A stretch of 64,000 nucleotides of DNA from Sphingobacterium detergens (GTDB lineage: Bacteria > Bacteroidota > Bacteroidia > Sphingobacteriales > Sphingobacteriaceae): positions 806,001 through 870,000 of the forward strand of contig NZ_RAPY01000002.1 in NCBI RefSeq assembly GCF_003610355.1, given 5' to 3'. Positions 27,553 to 36,669 of this stretch are shown piece after piece. The position numbers and the translations under genes were made by a program. Position 1 is the stretch's first letter, and each line of letters begins with the position of its first letter. The notes under the pieces are model-generated. The model had not been told where the DNA came from, ran no database searches, and saw only the letters and a program-made list of their open reading frames with translations.

Positions 27553-28888
27553 GTCATCTATTCTTATAAAATCTGCGCAACTTGTTAACGAAGGTAAAGT
27601 TGAGACTGCTGATGTCTATATCAGTAACGGTCGAATCGAAATGATCGCACAGGAGATAAATCATCCTGCGGATCAGGAAATCAATGCTGAGGGACTACAT
27701 CTGTTTCCGGGATTAATTGATGACCAGGTTCATTTTAGAGAACCGGGGTTAACCTATAAAGCGGATATATGGCATGAAAGTCGTGCTGCGGTAGCAGGTG
27801 GGACCACCTCCTTTATGGAGATGCCAAATACAGTTCCCAATACCCTGACGCAGGAATTGCTCCAGGATAAATATGATATTGCAGGAAAGAACGCATTAGC
27901 CAATTATTCATTCTTTATGGGAGCGGCCAACGATAACTTAGATGAGGTATTGAAAACCAATCCACGCGATGTCTGCGGTATAAAGGTATTTATGGGATCA
28001 TCCACTGGAAATATGCTGGTGGATAATGAAAAAGCTTTGGAAGGCATCTTTGCTAATTCGCCTACATTGATCGCTACACACTGTGAGGACGAAGCAACAA
28101 TCAAGGCTAATCTGGCGATATTTAAGGAACAATATGGTGAAGACGGATTGAAGATTGAAATGCATCCGTTGATCCGCTCCGCTGAGGCTTGTTATTTGTC
28201 TTCATCCAAGGCTGTGGAATTGGCCAAAAAGCATGATACAAGATTACATATTTTACATATATCAACAGCAAGAGAGATTGAACTATTCCGGAATGATATC
28301 CCATTAAAGGATAAGAAAATCACTGCTGAAGCTTGTATCCATCACTTATGGTTTTCTGATCAGGATTACGTAACAAAGGGGAATTTTATCAAGTGGAATC
28401 CAGCTGTTAAGACGGCCAATGATCGTGACCATATTCTTAAAGCTGTATTGGATGGACATATTGATGTGATAGCGACAGATCATGCCCCACATACTATCGA
28501 AGAAAAAACACAGCCATATGCATCGGCTCCTAGCGGTGGCCCCTTGGTTCAACATGCTTTACAAGTATTATTGGATATGGTCAAAGCAGGTAAAATGACC
28601 TTGGAACAATTGGTTCAAAAGTCTGCGCATAATACAGCGATACTATTTCAGATTGAAGATCGCGGCTATATTCGTGAAGGCTATTGGGCGGATCTGGTAC
28701 TCGTGGATCTGAATAAGCCATATACAGTTTCCAAAGAAAATATCCTTTCTAAATGCGGATGGTCTCCATTTGAAGGACACACGTTTAGTTCAACCATTGA
28801 ACATACCATTGTATCTGGTAAAGTCGCATTTTCTAAAGGACAAATTATTGAGAAAGGTGCTGGTGAGCGTTTGTTGTTCAACAGATAA
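27551..28888 (+). CDS. pyrC: Dihydroorotase
   Basis: An amidohydrolase that cyclises carbamoyl-aspartate to dihydroorotate in pyrimidine synthesis. The 445 residues show the amidohydrolase opening LFPGLIDDQVHFREPGL, a metal-site segment near GIKVFMGSSTGNML, IATHCEDE, LHILHIST and the catalytic Asp in VIATDHAPH. The usual HxH metal pair is QVH here (Gln59, His61), as I recall for other Bacteroidota enzymes such as the Porphyromonas gingivalis homologue. The metal site is therefore changed and dihydropyrimidinase-like alternatives deserve thought. The next gene begins 11 bases later, suggesting co-transcription with the two peptidases. Confidence 0.88.
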   Translation: MSSILIKSAQLVNEGKVETADVYISNGRIEMIAQEINHPADQEINAEGLHLFPGLIDDQVHFREPGLTYKADIWHESRAAVAGGTTSFMEMPNTVPNTLTQELLQDKYDIAGKNALANYSFFMGAANDNLDEVLKTNPRDVCGIKVFMGSSTGNMLVDNEKALEGIFANSPTLIATHCEDEATIKANLAIFKEQYGEDGLKIEMHPLIRSAEACYLSSSKAVELAKKHDTRLHILHISTAREIELFRNDIPLKDKKITAEACIHHLWFSDQDYVTKGNFIKWNPAVKTANDRDHILKAVLDGHIDVIATDHAPHTIEEKTQPYASAPSGGPLVQHALQVLLDMVKAGKMTLEQLVQKSAHNTAILFQIEDRGYIREGYWADLVLVDLNKPYTVSKENILSKCGWSPFEGHTFSSTIEHTIVSGKVAFSKGQIIEKGAGERLLFNR

Positions 28889-28899
28889 GTTGTCATAAT

Positions 28900-29955
28900 A
28901 TGCAAAAAAGGGCTTTTATAAAATCAATTGCTTTGGGGACATTGGCCATTCCGGTATTGGGAGCTGGTCGCGCTACTGCAATCGTAGCGGAGCTTGCGGG
29001 AGCGGCTACTTTGCTGGCAAAGAAGCTATACCCAGGGGATACTATAGGGTTGATAACTCCAGCAGGTGTATTGGACGATGAGGAATCGATCATTATCGCA
29101 TGCGAGATCTTTGAAACGTTGGGTTTTAAAGTGAAGGAAGGAAAACATATCCGTAGCCGTTACGGTAATTTGGCGGGGACAGATCAGGAACGTATTGCTG
29201 ACATACATGATATGTTTGCTGATAAGGCTGTCAAAGCAATAGTCTGCATAAGGGGAGGTTCGGGAACTTCCCGTCTTTTGGACAGACTTGATTATAAGAT
29301 GATTGCTCAAAATCCTAAGATTTTGTTGGGATATTCTGATATAACTGCGTTAATCTTGGCTTTGTATGCGAAAACTGGACTTGTTACTTTCCATGGTGCG
29401 GTTGGTATAAGCACTTGGACAAAGAAGCTGGCCGAGGCCTTTAATGCACAATTTGTAGCGAATAAGCCTGCGGTATTTGAAAATCCCAAATTGAAGGGAG
29501 ATAATATTGTACAGACTAAAGACCGGATAGCTACAATCTCCCCAGGTGTTACTGATGGGGTGTTGCTGGGCGGGAATATGACCGTATTGACGGGCTTATG
29601 TGGTACTCCTTATTTACCAGACTTTAAAGATAAGATACTTTTTATTGAGGAGGTCGATGAAGATATGGAACGCGTCGACCGGATGTTTTGCCAGTTGAAA
29701 AATGCAGGGATATTGGCAATGATCAAAGGTTTTATTTTTGGGAAATGTACCAATTGTAAACCATCAGGAGGCTATGGCTCTGTGACATTGGATCAGCTAT
29801 TCAATGATTATATTAAACCCTTAAATGTGCCTGCTTATAGCGGAGCTGTCATTGGGCATATTGCGGAGCAATTTATCCTTCCGGTAGGTGCAAAGGTGAG
29901 AATGGATGCATCACAAGGAACGATTACCTTAATTGAGGCAGCCTTAAAAGATTAA
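28900..29955 (+). CDS. S66-family LD-carboxypeptidase (muramoyl-tetrapeptide carboxypeptidase, YkfA/LdcA-like)
   Basis: Removes the terminal D-Ala from murein tetrapeptides during peptidoglycan turnover. The 351 residues include CIRGGSGTSRLLDRLDY, the nucleophile elbow GYSDIT (Ser146), the probable catalytic Glu in FIEEVDEDMERVDRM, and the His in GAVIGHIAEQFILPVG. Together these make the Ser-Glu-His triad of the S66 family. The N-terminus (MQKRAFIKSIALGTLAIP, then an Ala-rich stretch) resembles a Tat-type signal with a KR pair, so it may be exported. That is less certain than the family call. It starts 11 bases after pyrC and ends one base before the M14 peptidase gene. Confidence 0.9.
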   Translation: MQKRAFIKSIALGTLAIPVLGAGRATAIVAELAGAATLLAKKLYPGDTIGLITPAGVLDDEESIIIACEIFETLGFKVKEGKHIRSRYGNLAGTDQERIADIHDMFADKAVKAIVCIRGGSGTSRLLDRLDYKMIAQNPKILLGYSDITALILALYAKTGLVTFHGAVGISTWTKKLAEAFNAQFVANKPAVFENPKLKGDNIVQTKDRIATISPGVTDGVLLGGNMTVLTGLCGTPYLPDFKDKILFIEEVDEDMERVDRMFCQLKNAGILAMIKGFIFGKCTNCKPSGGYGSVTLDQLFNDYIKPLNVPAYSGAVIGHIAEQFILPVGAKVRMDASQGTITLIEAALKD

Positions 29956-29956
29956 C

Positions 29957-31360
29957 ATGAATTTAGTGAAAGAAGATTTTATCAAAGCCTTTTCTTTATA
30001 TGAAGAAAAGGCTTTGCAGCATAGACGATTTAAGCACGCTGATATCTTGCCACTTTTGCAAGGAAAAGAGGTCAGTAAGCAATTTACTGTTGAAGAGATC
30101 GGACGGTCAGTGGAGGATCGTTCAATTTTTAGATTGAAATATGGGCAGGGACCGATAAAGGTACTGTTGTGGTCGCAGATGCATGGCGACGAGCCTACGG
30201 CAACAATGGCGCTATTTGATCTGTTTAATTTTTTTAACGGGGAGGTGGATGGCTTTGATACCTTTCGAAAGGAAATCGCGGAAAAACTGACTTTATATTT
30301 TATTCCAATGTTGAATCCTGACGGCGCGGAGCGTTATCAGCGGAGAACGGCGATGGATGTGGACATGAATCGCGATGCACGTGCAGTCGCTACCGTGGAG
30401 GGGGCTTTGTTGAAAGCGCAAGCGATGTTGTTGAAGCCAGATTTTGCTTTTAATCTTCATAATCAGAATAATTACTATAATATTCCAGGTACCACTACCC
30501 CAGTAACAATTTCCTTGCTGGCCCCGGCATACGACTATGCGAGAAGTGTTAATGCTGTTAGGGCAGATGCCATGCGGGTAATTGTGGGAATCAATAAGAT
30601 ATTACAGGAATTTATCCCGAATGCTGTCGCGAAATATGACGACGAGCATACCCCACGTGGTTTCGGAGACAATTTCCAAAAATGGGGTGCCAGCACCATT
30701 CTGATTGAATCAGGAGCCTACGCCGGTGATCCTGAAAAGCTGAAAGTTCGAAAATATAATTTCATTGCGCTATTACAGGCCTTTCAGGAAATCGCTTCGG
30801 GATCTTATTCGGAACATGATATTGCTGATTATAACGCGATTCCTTTTAATGATGAACAGCTCCATGATGTTCTGATCCGAAACCTATCTATCGAAAAAAA
30901 TGGTAAGAAGATGCTGGTGGATGTAGGTATTCGGCAAAATGAAAAAACTGTGATAGACGACTATTACGTAGAGGGAGTAATTGAGGATATTGGTGATTTG
31001 CAGGATTTCTATGGATATACTGATCTCGATGTTGAAGGACTCCACTTTATTCCAGCAAAATTGTATTCGGACCGGATATTTTCACTGGCGGAATTAACTT
31101 TACCAATGATAGGTGATTTGTTGAAACAGGGCTTTGCGGCAATAATGATTTCCGATGTGACTGAAGGTACAAAGGTGCATACTTTCCCAATTCAAACCAG
31201 GTGGGATGCTAACTTTCAAGGTGCAGCGAGTCCCATTATAGGAGATCAAGCGGACTTTTTTATTGGCACCGAAGATGAAATTCGATATGCGTTGATCAAC
31301 GGTTACTTGATTGATTTCATGTTACCATTGGATCTTAATATGAAAAATAAGATGAACTAG
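29957..31360 (+). CDS. M14-family zinc carboxypeptidase
   Basis: A metallopeptidase of 467 residues with the M14 zinc site: HGDE (His76, Glu79) in WSQMHGDEPT, the second zinc His168 in FNLHNQNNYY, MNRDAR (about 138-142, the substrate-binding Asn-Arg pair), and catalytic Glu251 in ILIESGAYAGD. No signal peptide is visible, so it probably acts in the cytoplasm. M14 relatives include gamma-D-Glu-diaminopimelate endopeptidases and MpaA-type murein peptide amidases. Its position one base after the LD-carboxypeptidase stop supports a muropeptide substrate. A C-terminal ~150-residue part (about 310-467) is not recognised. A terminator follows. Confidence 0.85.
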   Translation: MNLVKEDFIKAFSLYEEKALQHRRFKHADILPLLQGKEVSKQFTVEEIGRSVEDRSIFRLKYGQGPIKVLLWSQMHGDEPTATMALFDLFNFFNGEVDGFDTFRKEIAEKLTLYFIPMLNPDGAERYQRRTAMDVDMNRDARAVATVEGALLKAQAMLLKPDFAFNLHNQNNYYNIPGTTTPVTISLLAPAYDYARSVNAVRADAMRVIVGINKILQEFIPNAVAKYDDEHTPRGFGDNFQKWGASTILIESGAYAGDPEKLKVRKYNFIALLQAFQEIASGSYSEHDIADYNAIPFNDEQLHDVLIRNLSIEKNGKKMLVDVGIRQNEKTVIDDYYVEGVIEDIGDLQDFYGYTDLDVEGLHFIPAKLYSDRIFSLAELTLPMIGDLLKQGFAAIMISDVTEGTKVHTFPIQTRWDANFQGAASPIIGDQADFFIGTEDEIRYALINGYLIDFMLPLDLNMKNKMN

Positions 31361-31395
31361 CATATTCTTGATACGGATGAGATGGTTTACGGTTT

Positions 31396-31430
31396 ATGCC
31401 CATAATGTTTTTTACATTATGGGCATTTTA
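31396..31430 (+). terminator. Terminator between the M14 peptidase and SusC
   Basis: ATGCCCATAATGT pairs with ACATTATGGGCAT (13 bp, loop TTTTT), followed by TTTAATTTT. It separates the peptidase operon from the SusC/SusD transcript. Confidence 0.9.
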
Positions 31431-31528
31431 ATTTTGTAAATCACAGTTTATATTTATTGTGTTGTTTTCATTTTTTTTAAAATTTTGATGAAAAAATAGC
31501 AGAAATTTTACATTTACTTCTATTTATT

Positions 31529-31536
31529 TATATTTG
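31529..31536 (+). promoter_or_regulatory. -7 box of the SusC/SusD operon
   Basis: TATATTTG fits TAnnTTTG exactly, 58 bases before the SusC ATG and just after a terminator. The -33 region is AT-rich without a clear TTG. Confidence 0.5.
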
Positions 31537-31594
31537 CCCCCGTAGTAATCTACTTAAAATAAGAACGACTAACTTAAAACTATCCTCACGAATT

Positions 31595-34500
31595 ATGTCA
31601 AGAAAAACAAAACTATTTTTCGTATTGACTTTAGTTGCTTCAAGTGGTACCTCATTCGATTTACAGGCGAGATCGAATACTGAAAGTCCAATTGAACATC
31701 ATGTCATCCAGCAAGAAATTACCGGTCTAGTCAGCGACAAGAACGGACCTATTGTAGGAGCATCGGTTGCTATAAAGGGATCCGCTATAGCGACCTATAC
31801 AGATCAGCAAGGCCATTTCAAAATCAGTAAGTTAAATCCAGGAGCAATTCTGGTTGTTTCCTATGTTGGTTACAAATCTCAAGAATTGAAATATGAGGGT
31901 CAAAAGAATCTTTCCATTGTTTTGGATGCGACATCCACCGATCTAGACGAGGTGATTGTTGTTGCTTACGGCACTGCAAAAAAATCGACCTTTACAGGAT
32001 CTGCAACGGTAGTTAAAAAGGAGCAGCTGGAAAAAATAGGGGGATCCGGATTTGCTGAAACTCTTCAGGGGATGAGCCCTGGCGTCAGTGTAACCAACAA
32101 TGAAGGTAATCCCGGCGGCGATTCTCGTATTCAGATCCGCGGGATCAGTTCCATGAGCGGTTCATCCAATCCATTGTATGTCGTGGATGGAATGCCATAC
32201 GACGGTCAGCTAACATCTATTGCTCCTTCAGATATCGAATCCATTACTGTATTGAAAGATGCCGCAGCTTCTTCGCTGTATGGATCCAGAGCGGCCAATG
32301 GTGTTATTGTGATCACCACCAAGAAAGGTAAAAGTACCAAGCCTACCCTGAATTTTAAGTCCGCTTGGGGAACCTCGGATAATGCTGTTGGCAATCCCAC
32401 CAAAGCCACACCTGAAGAACAACTGTTGAATACTTGGGAGGGTATGTATAATGACCAGTTTTACCGTTATAACAGAACTTCGAAAGATGCAGGAGATTGG
32501 GCATCTGAGAATGTACTGGGTAAGCTACTGAAAAAAAGCAGCGCCGGTGTTTACGTATCGCCATTTAAAGATATCTATGAAAATTATGTACTTCATGATG
32601 GAAATGGAAATGCGTATATCAACCCCAAATTGGAAAAGATCTGGAATGAGTCGGACTATGACTATTATGGTGCTGTATTCTCACGCAAATTAAGACAAGA
32701 GTATAATCTGGATGTGAGCGGTACCGCTGGCGATGGCAAAACTAACTATTTCCTGTCTTCGAATTATTTGGATGACAAAGGTTATGCAATGGCTCAGTAT
32801 TTTAAACGTTATGGCTTTAGGGCTAATGTGACATCACAGGTGACCGATTGGTTGCAGCTTGGTGGAAATATGTCGTTCTCCTCTTCTAAACAGAATCTCT
32901 CCGGAGCCAGTAGAGCCCTAGACTTTAGTACAACCCTGACGTCGCCGTGGCTACGTAATGCTGACAATACAGATTGGGTGTATTCCGAGAAGACGGGACG
33001 TCGTATGTTTGATTATGGTACCTATGGAAATAATTTTTTTGGTATTCATGTATTGAACAATGGTGGTGACTACTGGGATAATCCGAATGATGAAGGATTT
33101 ACCAACAACCAGCGCAACATGATATCAGCACGCTACTTTGCTGGAATAAAATTGCCATACAATTTAAACTTTAAGTCAAGCATTAGCATAGATAATAATA
33201 TTTATAAAGAATTTACCTATGGTTCAGCTGTGCATGGGCCTGGACAACAAGCGCCTTACGGAACGAGTGTATTGACCAGTGGTGGAAATGCGGGGCGTAG
33301 AAATGATGAAACTCGTGCTGTCACTTTCAATAATATCCTGAGTTGGGAGCAGGATTTCGGAGCACATCATTTGTCAGCATTGGCTGGTCAGGAATCCTAT
33401 ACTAGAAATGCTGTTGGGGATAATGGTTACGGTGAAGGTATTATGCAGCTCGGGCAATATGAATTGGCATCTACAACTACCAATTGGTCTGTCGGTTCTT
33501 ATAAAGATCGCTATGCCTTGTTATCGTATTTGGCTAAAGTAGATTACAACTATAATGATAAGTATTTTGCTTCGGTCTCTTTCCGTCGGGATGGATCGTC
33601 ACGTTTTCACCCAGACAACCGTTGGGGTAATTTTCTGTCCGGTGGGCTTTCCTGGAAGATATCAAAAGAGAACTTCTTAAAAGATGCGACTTGGTTGGAT
33701 AATTTATCATTCCGAAGCAGTTACGGTACCACCGGAAATGACCGGTTGATCCGACGCAATGGACAAGGAGTGGCTACCGATGAGATTCTTTACGGCTATC
33801 AGGCATATTATAGTGCTGATAACCTCTATGGACTACCGGGATTAAAACCTAATACTGTTGCAGCACCTGATCTGCAATGGGAAAAAAATAAGCAGTTTAA
33901 TATTGCTGCAGATTTTGCTTTCTTAAAACGTTTTTATGGAACAATAGAATATTATTCAAGAAATTCTTCCGATCTCCTTTTTTACAGGGAGTTCCCTCTT
34001 TCAGCACAAGCGGGAAATGCGATTGGACAAAACTCAAATCTTGGAAATTTGAAAAATAGTGGTTTTGAATTCTCATTAGGTGCTGATATTTTTAGAAAAG
34101 ATCATTTTAGCTGGAAAGTTGATGCCAATTTATCAACCCTAAAAAATGAGATCACTTATTTACCAGGCGGTGCTCTTACGTTTAATAATCGCGGTGCCGG
34201 TTATCGTCTAGAAGAAGGACATTCATTGTACGATTTCTACATGGTGAAGAATGCCGGCGTTAATCCGGATAATGGGAATATGCAATATTGGGTGAAGGAT
34301 GATAAAGGGGGCTGGAAAATTTCCGAAGACTATGTTGGTGAGGTCACATCTGATGATTATCAGTGGATCGGTTCGGCATTGCCAAAAGTATATGGTTCAT
34401 TGACCAATAGTTTTAAATTACATGGACTGGATTTCTCCTTTATGTTCTATTATTCGCTTGGCGGGAAAATGTATGATTACTCCTATTCTGAACGTAGTAC

Positions 34501-34894
34501 ACTCCGCGGTGGTGTGGGGGTGACGCAGGATCTGGTACAGGATCGTTGGCGTAAACCGGGTGACCAGGCCCTATTGCCAAAATGGTCGGATGATAATTAT
34601 GCTGCGACACGCAGGGCTTCTGACTTTTATATTTTTGACAACGATTATCTGCGTTTGCGGAATATCACACTGGGTTATTCCATCCCGAAAAATACCTTAC
34701 AAAGAATAGGATTATCCAATGTCCGGTTTTTCGTGTCAGCAGATAATTTATTGACTTTTGGTTCTGCCAAAAATCGGTATACCGAACCAGAGACCGGCTT
34801 GTCGGGTAATAACTATAATGGTAATGCGGATACGGATAATGGTCGGCAAGGAGCAAGGAGAATCTATACTGGTGGCTTGCAGGTTACATTCTAA
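31595..34894 (+). CDS. SusC-like TonB-dependent transporter (pair 1)
   Basis: The outer-membrane barrel of a SusCD importer, 1099 residues. A signal peptide (1-25) is followed by a carboxypeptidase-regulatory-like domain (about 42-115, ITGLVSDKNGPIVGASVAIKG), the SusC-family motif VVAYGTAKKSTFTGSA, and a plug domain (about 125-240) with LYVVDGMPYDG and VLKDAAASSLYGSRAANGVI. A 22-strand barrel follows and ends GGLQVTF with C-terminal Phe. No STN domain is present, so it does not signal through FecR. It is followed by its SusD lipoprotein partner. Nearby peptidases suggest a peptide or muropeptide cargo rather than a glycan. Confidence 0.95.
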   Translation: MSRKTKLFFVLTLVASSGTSFDLQARSNTESPIEHHVIQQEITGLVSDKNGPIVGASVAIKGSAIATYTDQQGHFKISKLNPGAILVVSYVGYKSQELKYEGQKNLSIVLDATSTDLDEVIVVAYGTAKKSTFTGSATVVKKEQLEKIGGSGFAETLQGMSPGVSVTNNEGNPGGDSRIQIRGISSMSGSSNPLYVVDGMPYDGQLTSIAPSDIESITVLKDAAASSLYGSRAANGVIVITTKKGKSTKPTLNFKSAWGTSDNAVGNPTKATPEEQLLNTWEGMYNDQFYRYNRTSKDAGDWASENVLGKLLKKSSAGVYVSPFKDIYENYVLHDGNGNAYINPKLEKIWNESDYDYYGAVFSRKLRQEYNLDVSGTAGDGKTNYFLSSNYLDDKGYAMAQYFKRYGFRANVTSQVTDWLQLGGNMSFSSSKQNLSGASRALDFSTTLTSPWLRNADNTDWVYSEKTGRRMFDYGTYGNNFFGIHVLNNGGDYWDNPNDEGFTNNQRNMISARYFAGIKLPYNLNFKSSISIDNNIYKEFTYGSAVHGPGQQAPYGTSVLTSGGNAGRRNDETRAVTFNNILSWEQDFGAHHLSALAGQESYTRNAVGDNGYGEGIMQLGQYELASTTTNWSVGSYKDRYALLSYLAKVDYNYNDKYFASVSFRRDGSSRFHPDNRWGNFLSGGLSWKISKENFLKDATWLDNLSFRSSYGTTGNDRLIRRNGQGVATDEILYGYQAYYSADNLYGLPGLKPNTVAAPDLQWEKNKQFNIAADFAFLKRFYGTIEYYSRNSSDLLFYREFPLSAQAGNAIGQNSNLGNLKNSGFEFSLGADIFRKDHFSWKVDANLSTLKNEITYLPGGALTFNNRGAGYRLEEGHSLYDFYMVKNAGVNPDNGNMQYWVKDDKGGWKISEDYVGEVTSDDYQWIGSALPKVYGSLTNSFKLHGLDFSFMFYYSLGGKMYDYSYSERSTLRGGVGVTQDLVQDRWRKPGDQALLPKWSDDNYAATRRASDFYIFDNDYLRLRNITLGYSIPKNTLQRIGLSNVRFFVSADNLLTFGSAKNRYTEPETGLSGNNYNGNADTDNGRQGARRIYTGGLQVTF

Positions 34895-35005
34895 GGATAA
34901 ATTAAATCGAGGAAAATTATAGGAACCGGCCATCTGACTGACGTATAGATCAAGTGAAACAGGTCTATGCAGGATGATAAGGTTGCTAGTATAAAAAAAA
35001 TATTA

Positions 35006-36595
35006 ATGAAAAAGATATTCAAGACCATAAACTTTACAATTTTAGCATCTTCATTGCTGTTCATGGGGAGCTGTAAAGACTTTTTGGATGCCAATACCTC
35101 TGTCGATACCGAAGAGGGGACGGCTTTATCCAGTGCAGGGCAGTTACAAATGGTGCTGACTTCTGCTTATAGGCAACTATATTTTAATGATCAAGGTGCA
35201 GACCGTGTTTATGCGGGATTACCGGGATTGCAAATGTATGTGGATCTAGGTGGAGCAGATATTGTCAGCCATACCAACATGGGGGGAAATCAGGTTGATA
35301 CGTATAAATATGAGGCAGCAAGGACGCAGACTACAGGCACTTCGGATGCAATTTGGTCAATGATGTATAAAATTATCAATCAGACCAATAAAATTATCCA
35401 CGCTGTGCCTGCAGCACAGGGAGATGAAGCAATTAAGAATCAGATTTTAGGACAAGCTAAAGCAATTCGGGGAATCTGTTATTTTCATTTGATCCAGAAC
35501 TATCAACAAACCTATATGATCGCCAAAGAAAAGAAAGGCGTGATATTACGTTTGGATCCGAAGGAAGACCTTAACTTGCCTAGGGCTACCGTACAACAGG
35601 TCTATGATCAAATCCTGGCTGATCTTGGCGAAGCGAAAGCACTGTTAAAAGGATTCGACCGTCCGGATAAATGGACCATTAATGAGGATATTGTTTCTGG
35701 AGAATTGGCACGGGTCTACTTGGTGATGAACAACTGGCAAGGCGCATTAACTGAAGCTACAGCTGTGTATAATAAATACAGCCAACTGATGACACGTGAT
35801 CAATACCGTAGTGGTTTTGATGACGCCATTACCAATGCTTATCCGGAAGTGGTTTGGGCGATGAAGTTTACAACAACGAATAATTTAGGGGGCGGTACGC
35901 AGTTTAATTTCTGGTATAACCAAGATGAAAAATATGGTGAGGGGTATACAGATGGACCGATTTATGCCTTCTTGGATTTCTTCGCAGATGGACAGTACGA
36001 AAAATTGTTTGAAAAGACCGAAGATCGTTACCAATTCTGGAAGCGTACGAAAAATGCAAATAAAGAATGGTCCACCAAATGGGCTTATGATAAATACAAA
36101 CATTATGGCGATGCTAATGGTGCTGTACAAGGAAACACGAGACCTGAAGTTACGCTGATGCGTGGATCCGAGATGCTCCTGATTATGGCGGAAGCTGCGG
36201 CGCATTTAAATAATGGAATGGGGCTCACTTACCTTAATCGTTTACAAACAGCTAGGGGGGTTAAAAATTTAACTAAAGCAGCTACGGGCAATCCTCTTTT
36301 AGAGGCAATTTACGTGGAACGGCGCAAAGAATTACTTTGTGAAGGTGTGACTGGTTTATATGACCTGCTTCGCTTACAAAAACCTTTGACGCGTATTCAG
36401 GAAACTCCTACTTATGTGGAGGGACATTATACTTGGGGAATGACCAACCTGGATGGTTATGATCCAAAGAGCTCAAACCCGATCGGGACATTACCTTCTA
36501 ATGATTACCGCTTTATCTGTCAGATTCCACAGTTAGAAATGACAAGAAATACACAGTTAAAAGAAAGTGATCAAAATCCGTTTAAAGGACAGTAA
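35006..36595 (+). CDS. SusD-like surface lipoprotein (pair 1)
   Basis: The surface lid and ligand-binding partner of the preceding SusC, 529 residues from the ATG at 35006. The lipobox is MGSC (Cys near residue 23), followed by KDFLDA, the usual SusD opening. TPR-like helices (about 60-260) and a C-terminal SusD/RagB domain with ERRKELLCEGVTGLYDLLRLQKP support the call. An in-frame ATG 13 codons upstream gives a worse signal peptide. It begins 111 bases after the SusC stop. A strong bidirectional terminator follows. Confidence 0.93.
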   Translation: MKKIFKTINFTILASSLLFMGSCKDFLDANTSVDTEEGTALSSAGQLQMVLTSAYRQLYFNDQGADRVYAGLPGLQMYVDLGGADIVSHTNMGGNQVDTYKYEAARTQTTGTSDAIWSMMYKIINQTNKIIHAVPAAQGDEAIKNQILGQAKAIRGICYFHLIQNYQQTYMIAKEKKGVILRLDPKEDLNLPRATVQQVYDQILADLGEAKALLKGFDRPDKWTINEDIVSGELARVYLVMNNWQGALTEATAVYNKYSQLMTRDQYRSGFDDAITNAYPEVVWAMKFTTTNNLGGGTQFNFWYNQDEKYGEGYTDGPIYAFLDFFADGQYEKLFEKTEDRYQFWKRTKNANKEWSTKWAYDKYKHYGDANGAVQGNTRPEVTLMRGSEMLLIMAEAAAHLNNGMGLTYLNRLQTARGVKNLTKAATGNPLLEAIYVERRKELLCEGVTGLYDLLRLQKPLTRIQETPTYVEGHYTWGMTNLDGYDPKSSNPIGTLPSNDYRFICQIPQLEMTRNTQLKESDQNPFKGQ

Positions 36596-36617
36596 ATCCA
36601 AAGCGTATTTACAATCA

Positions 36618-36646
36618 AAAAAGCACCCCGTTTCGGGGTGCTTTTT
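36618..36646. terminator. Bidirectional terminator between convergent SusD genes
   Basis: AAAAAGCACCCCG pairs with CGGGGTGCTTTTT (13 bp, TTT loop). Terminal A/T runs let it act on both strands. Confidence 0.95.
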
Positions 36647-36669
36647 CATTGTAGAGATTGGCTATACAG

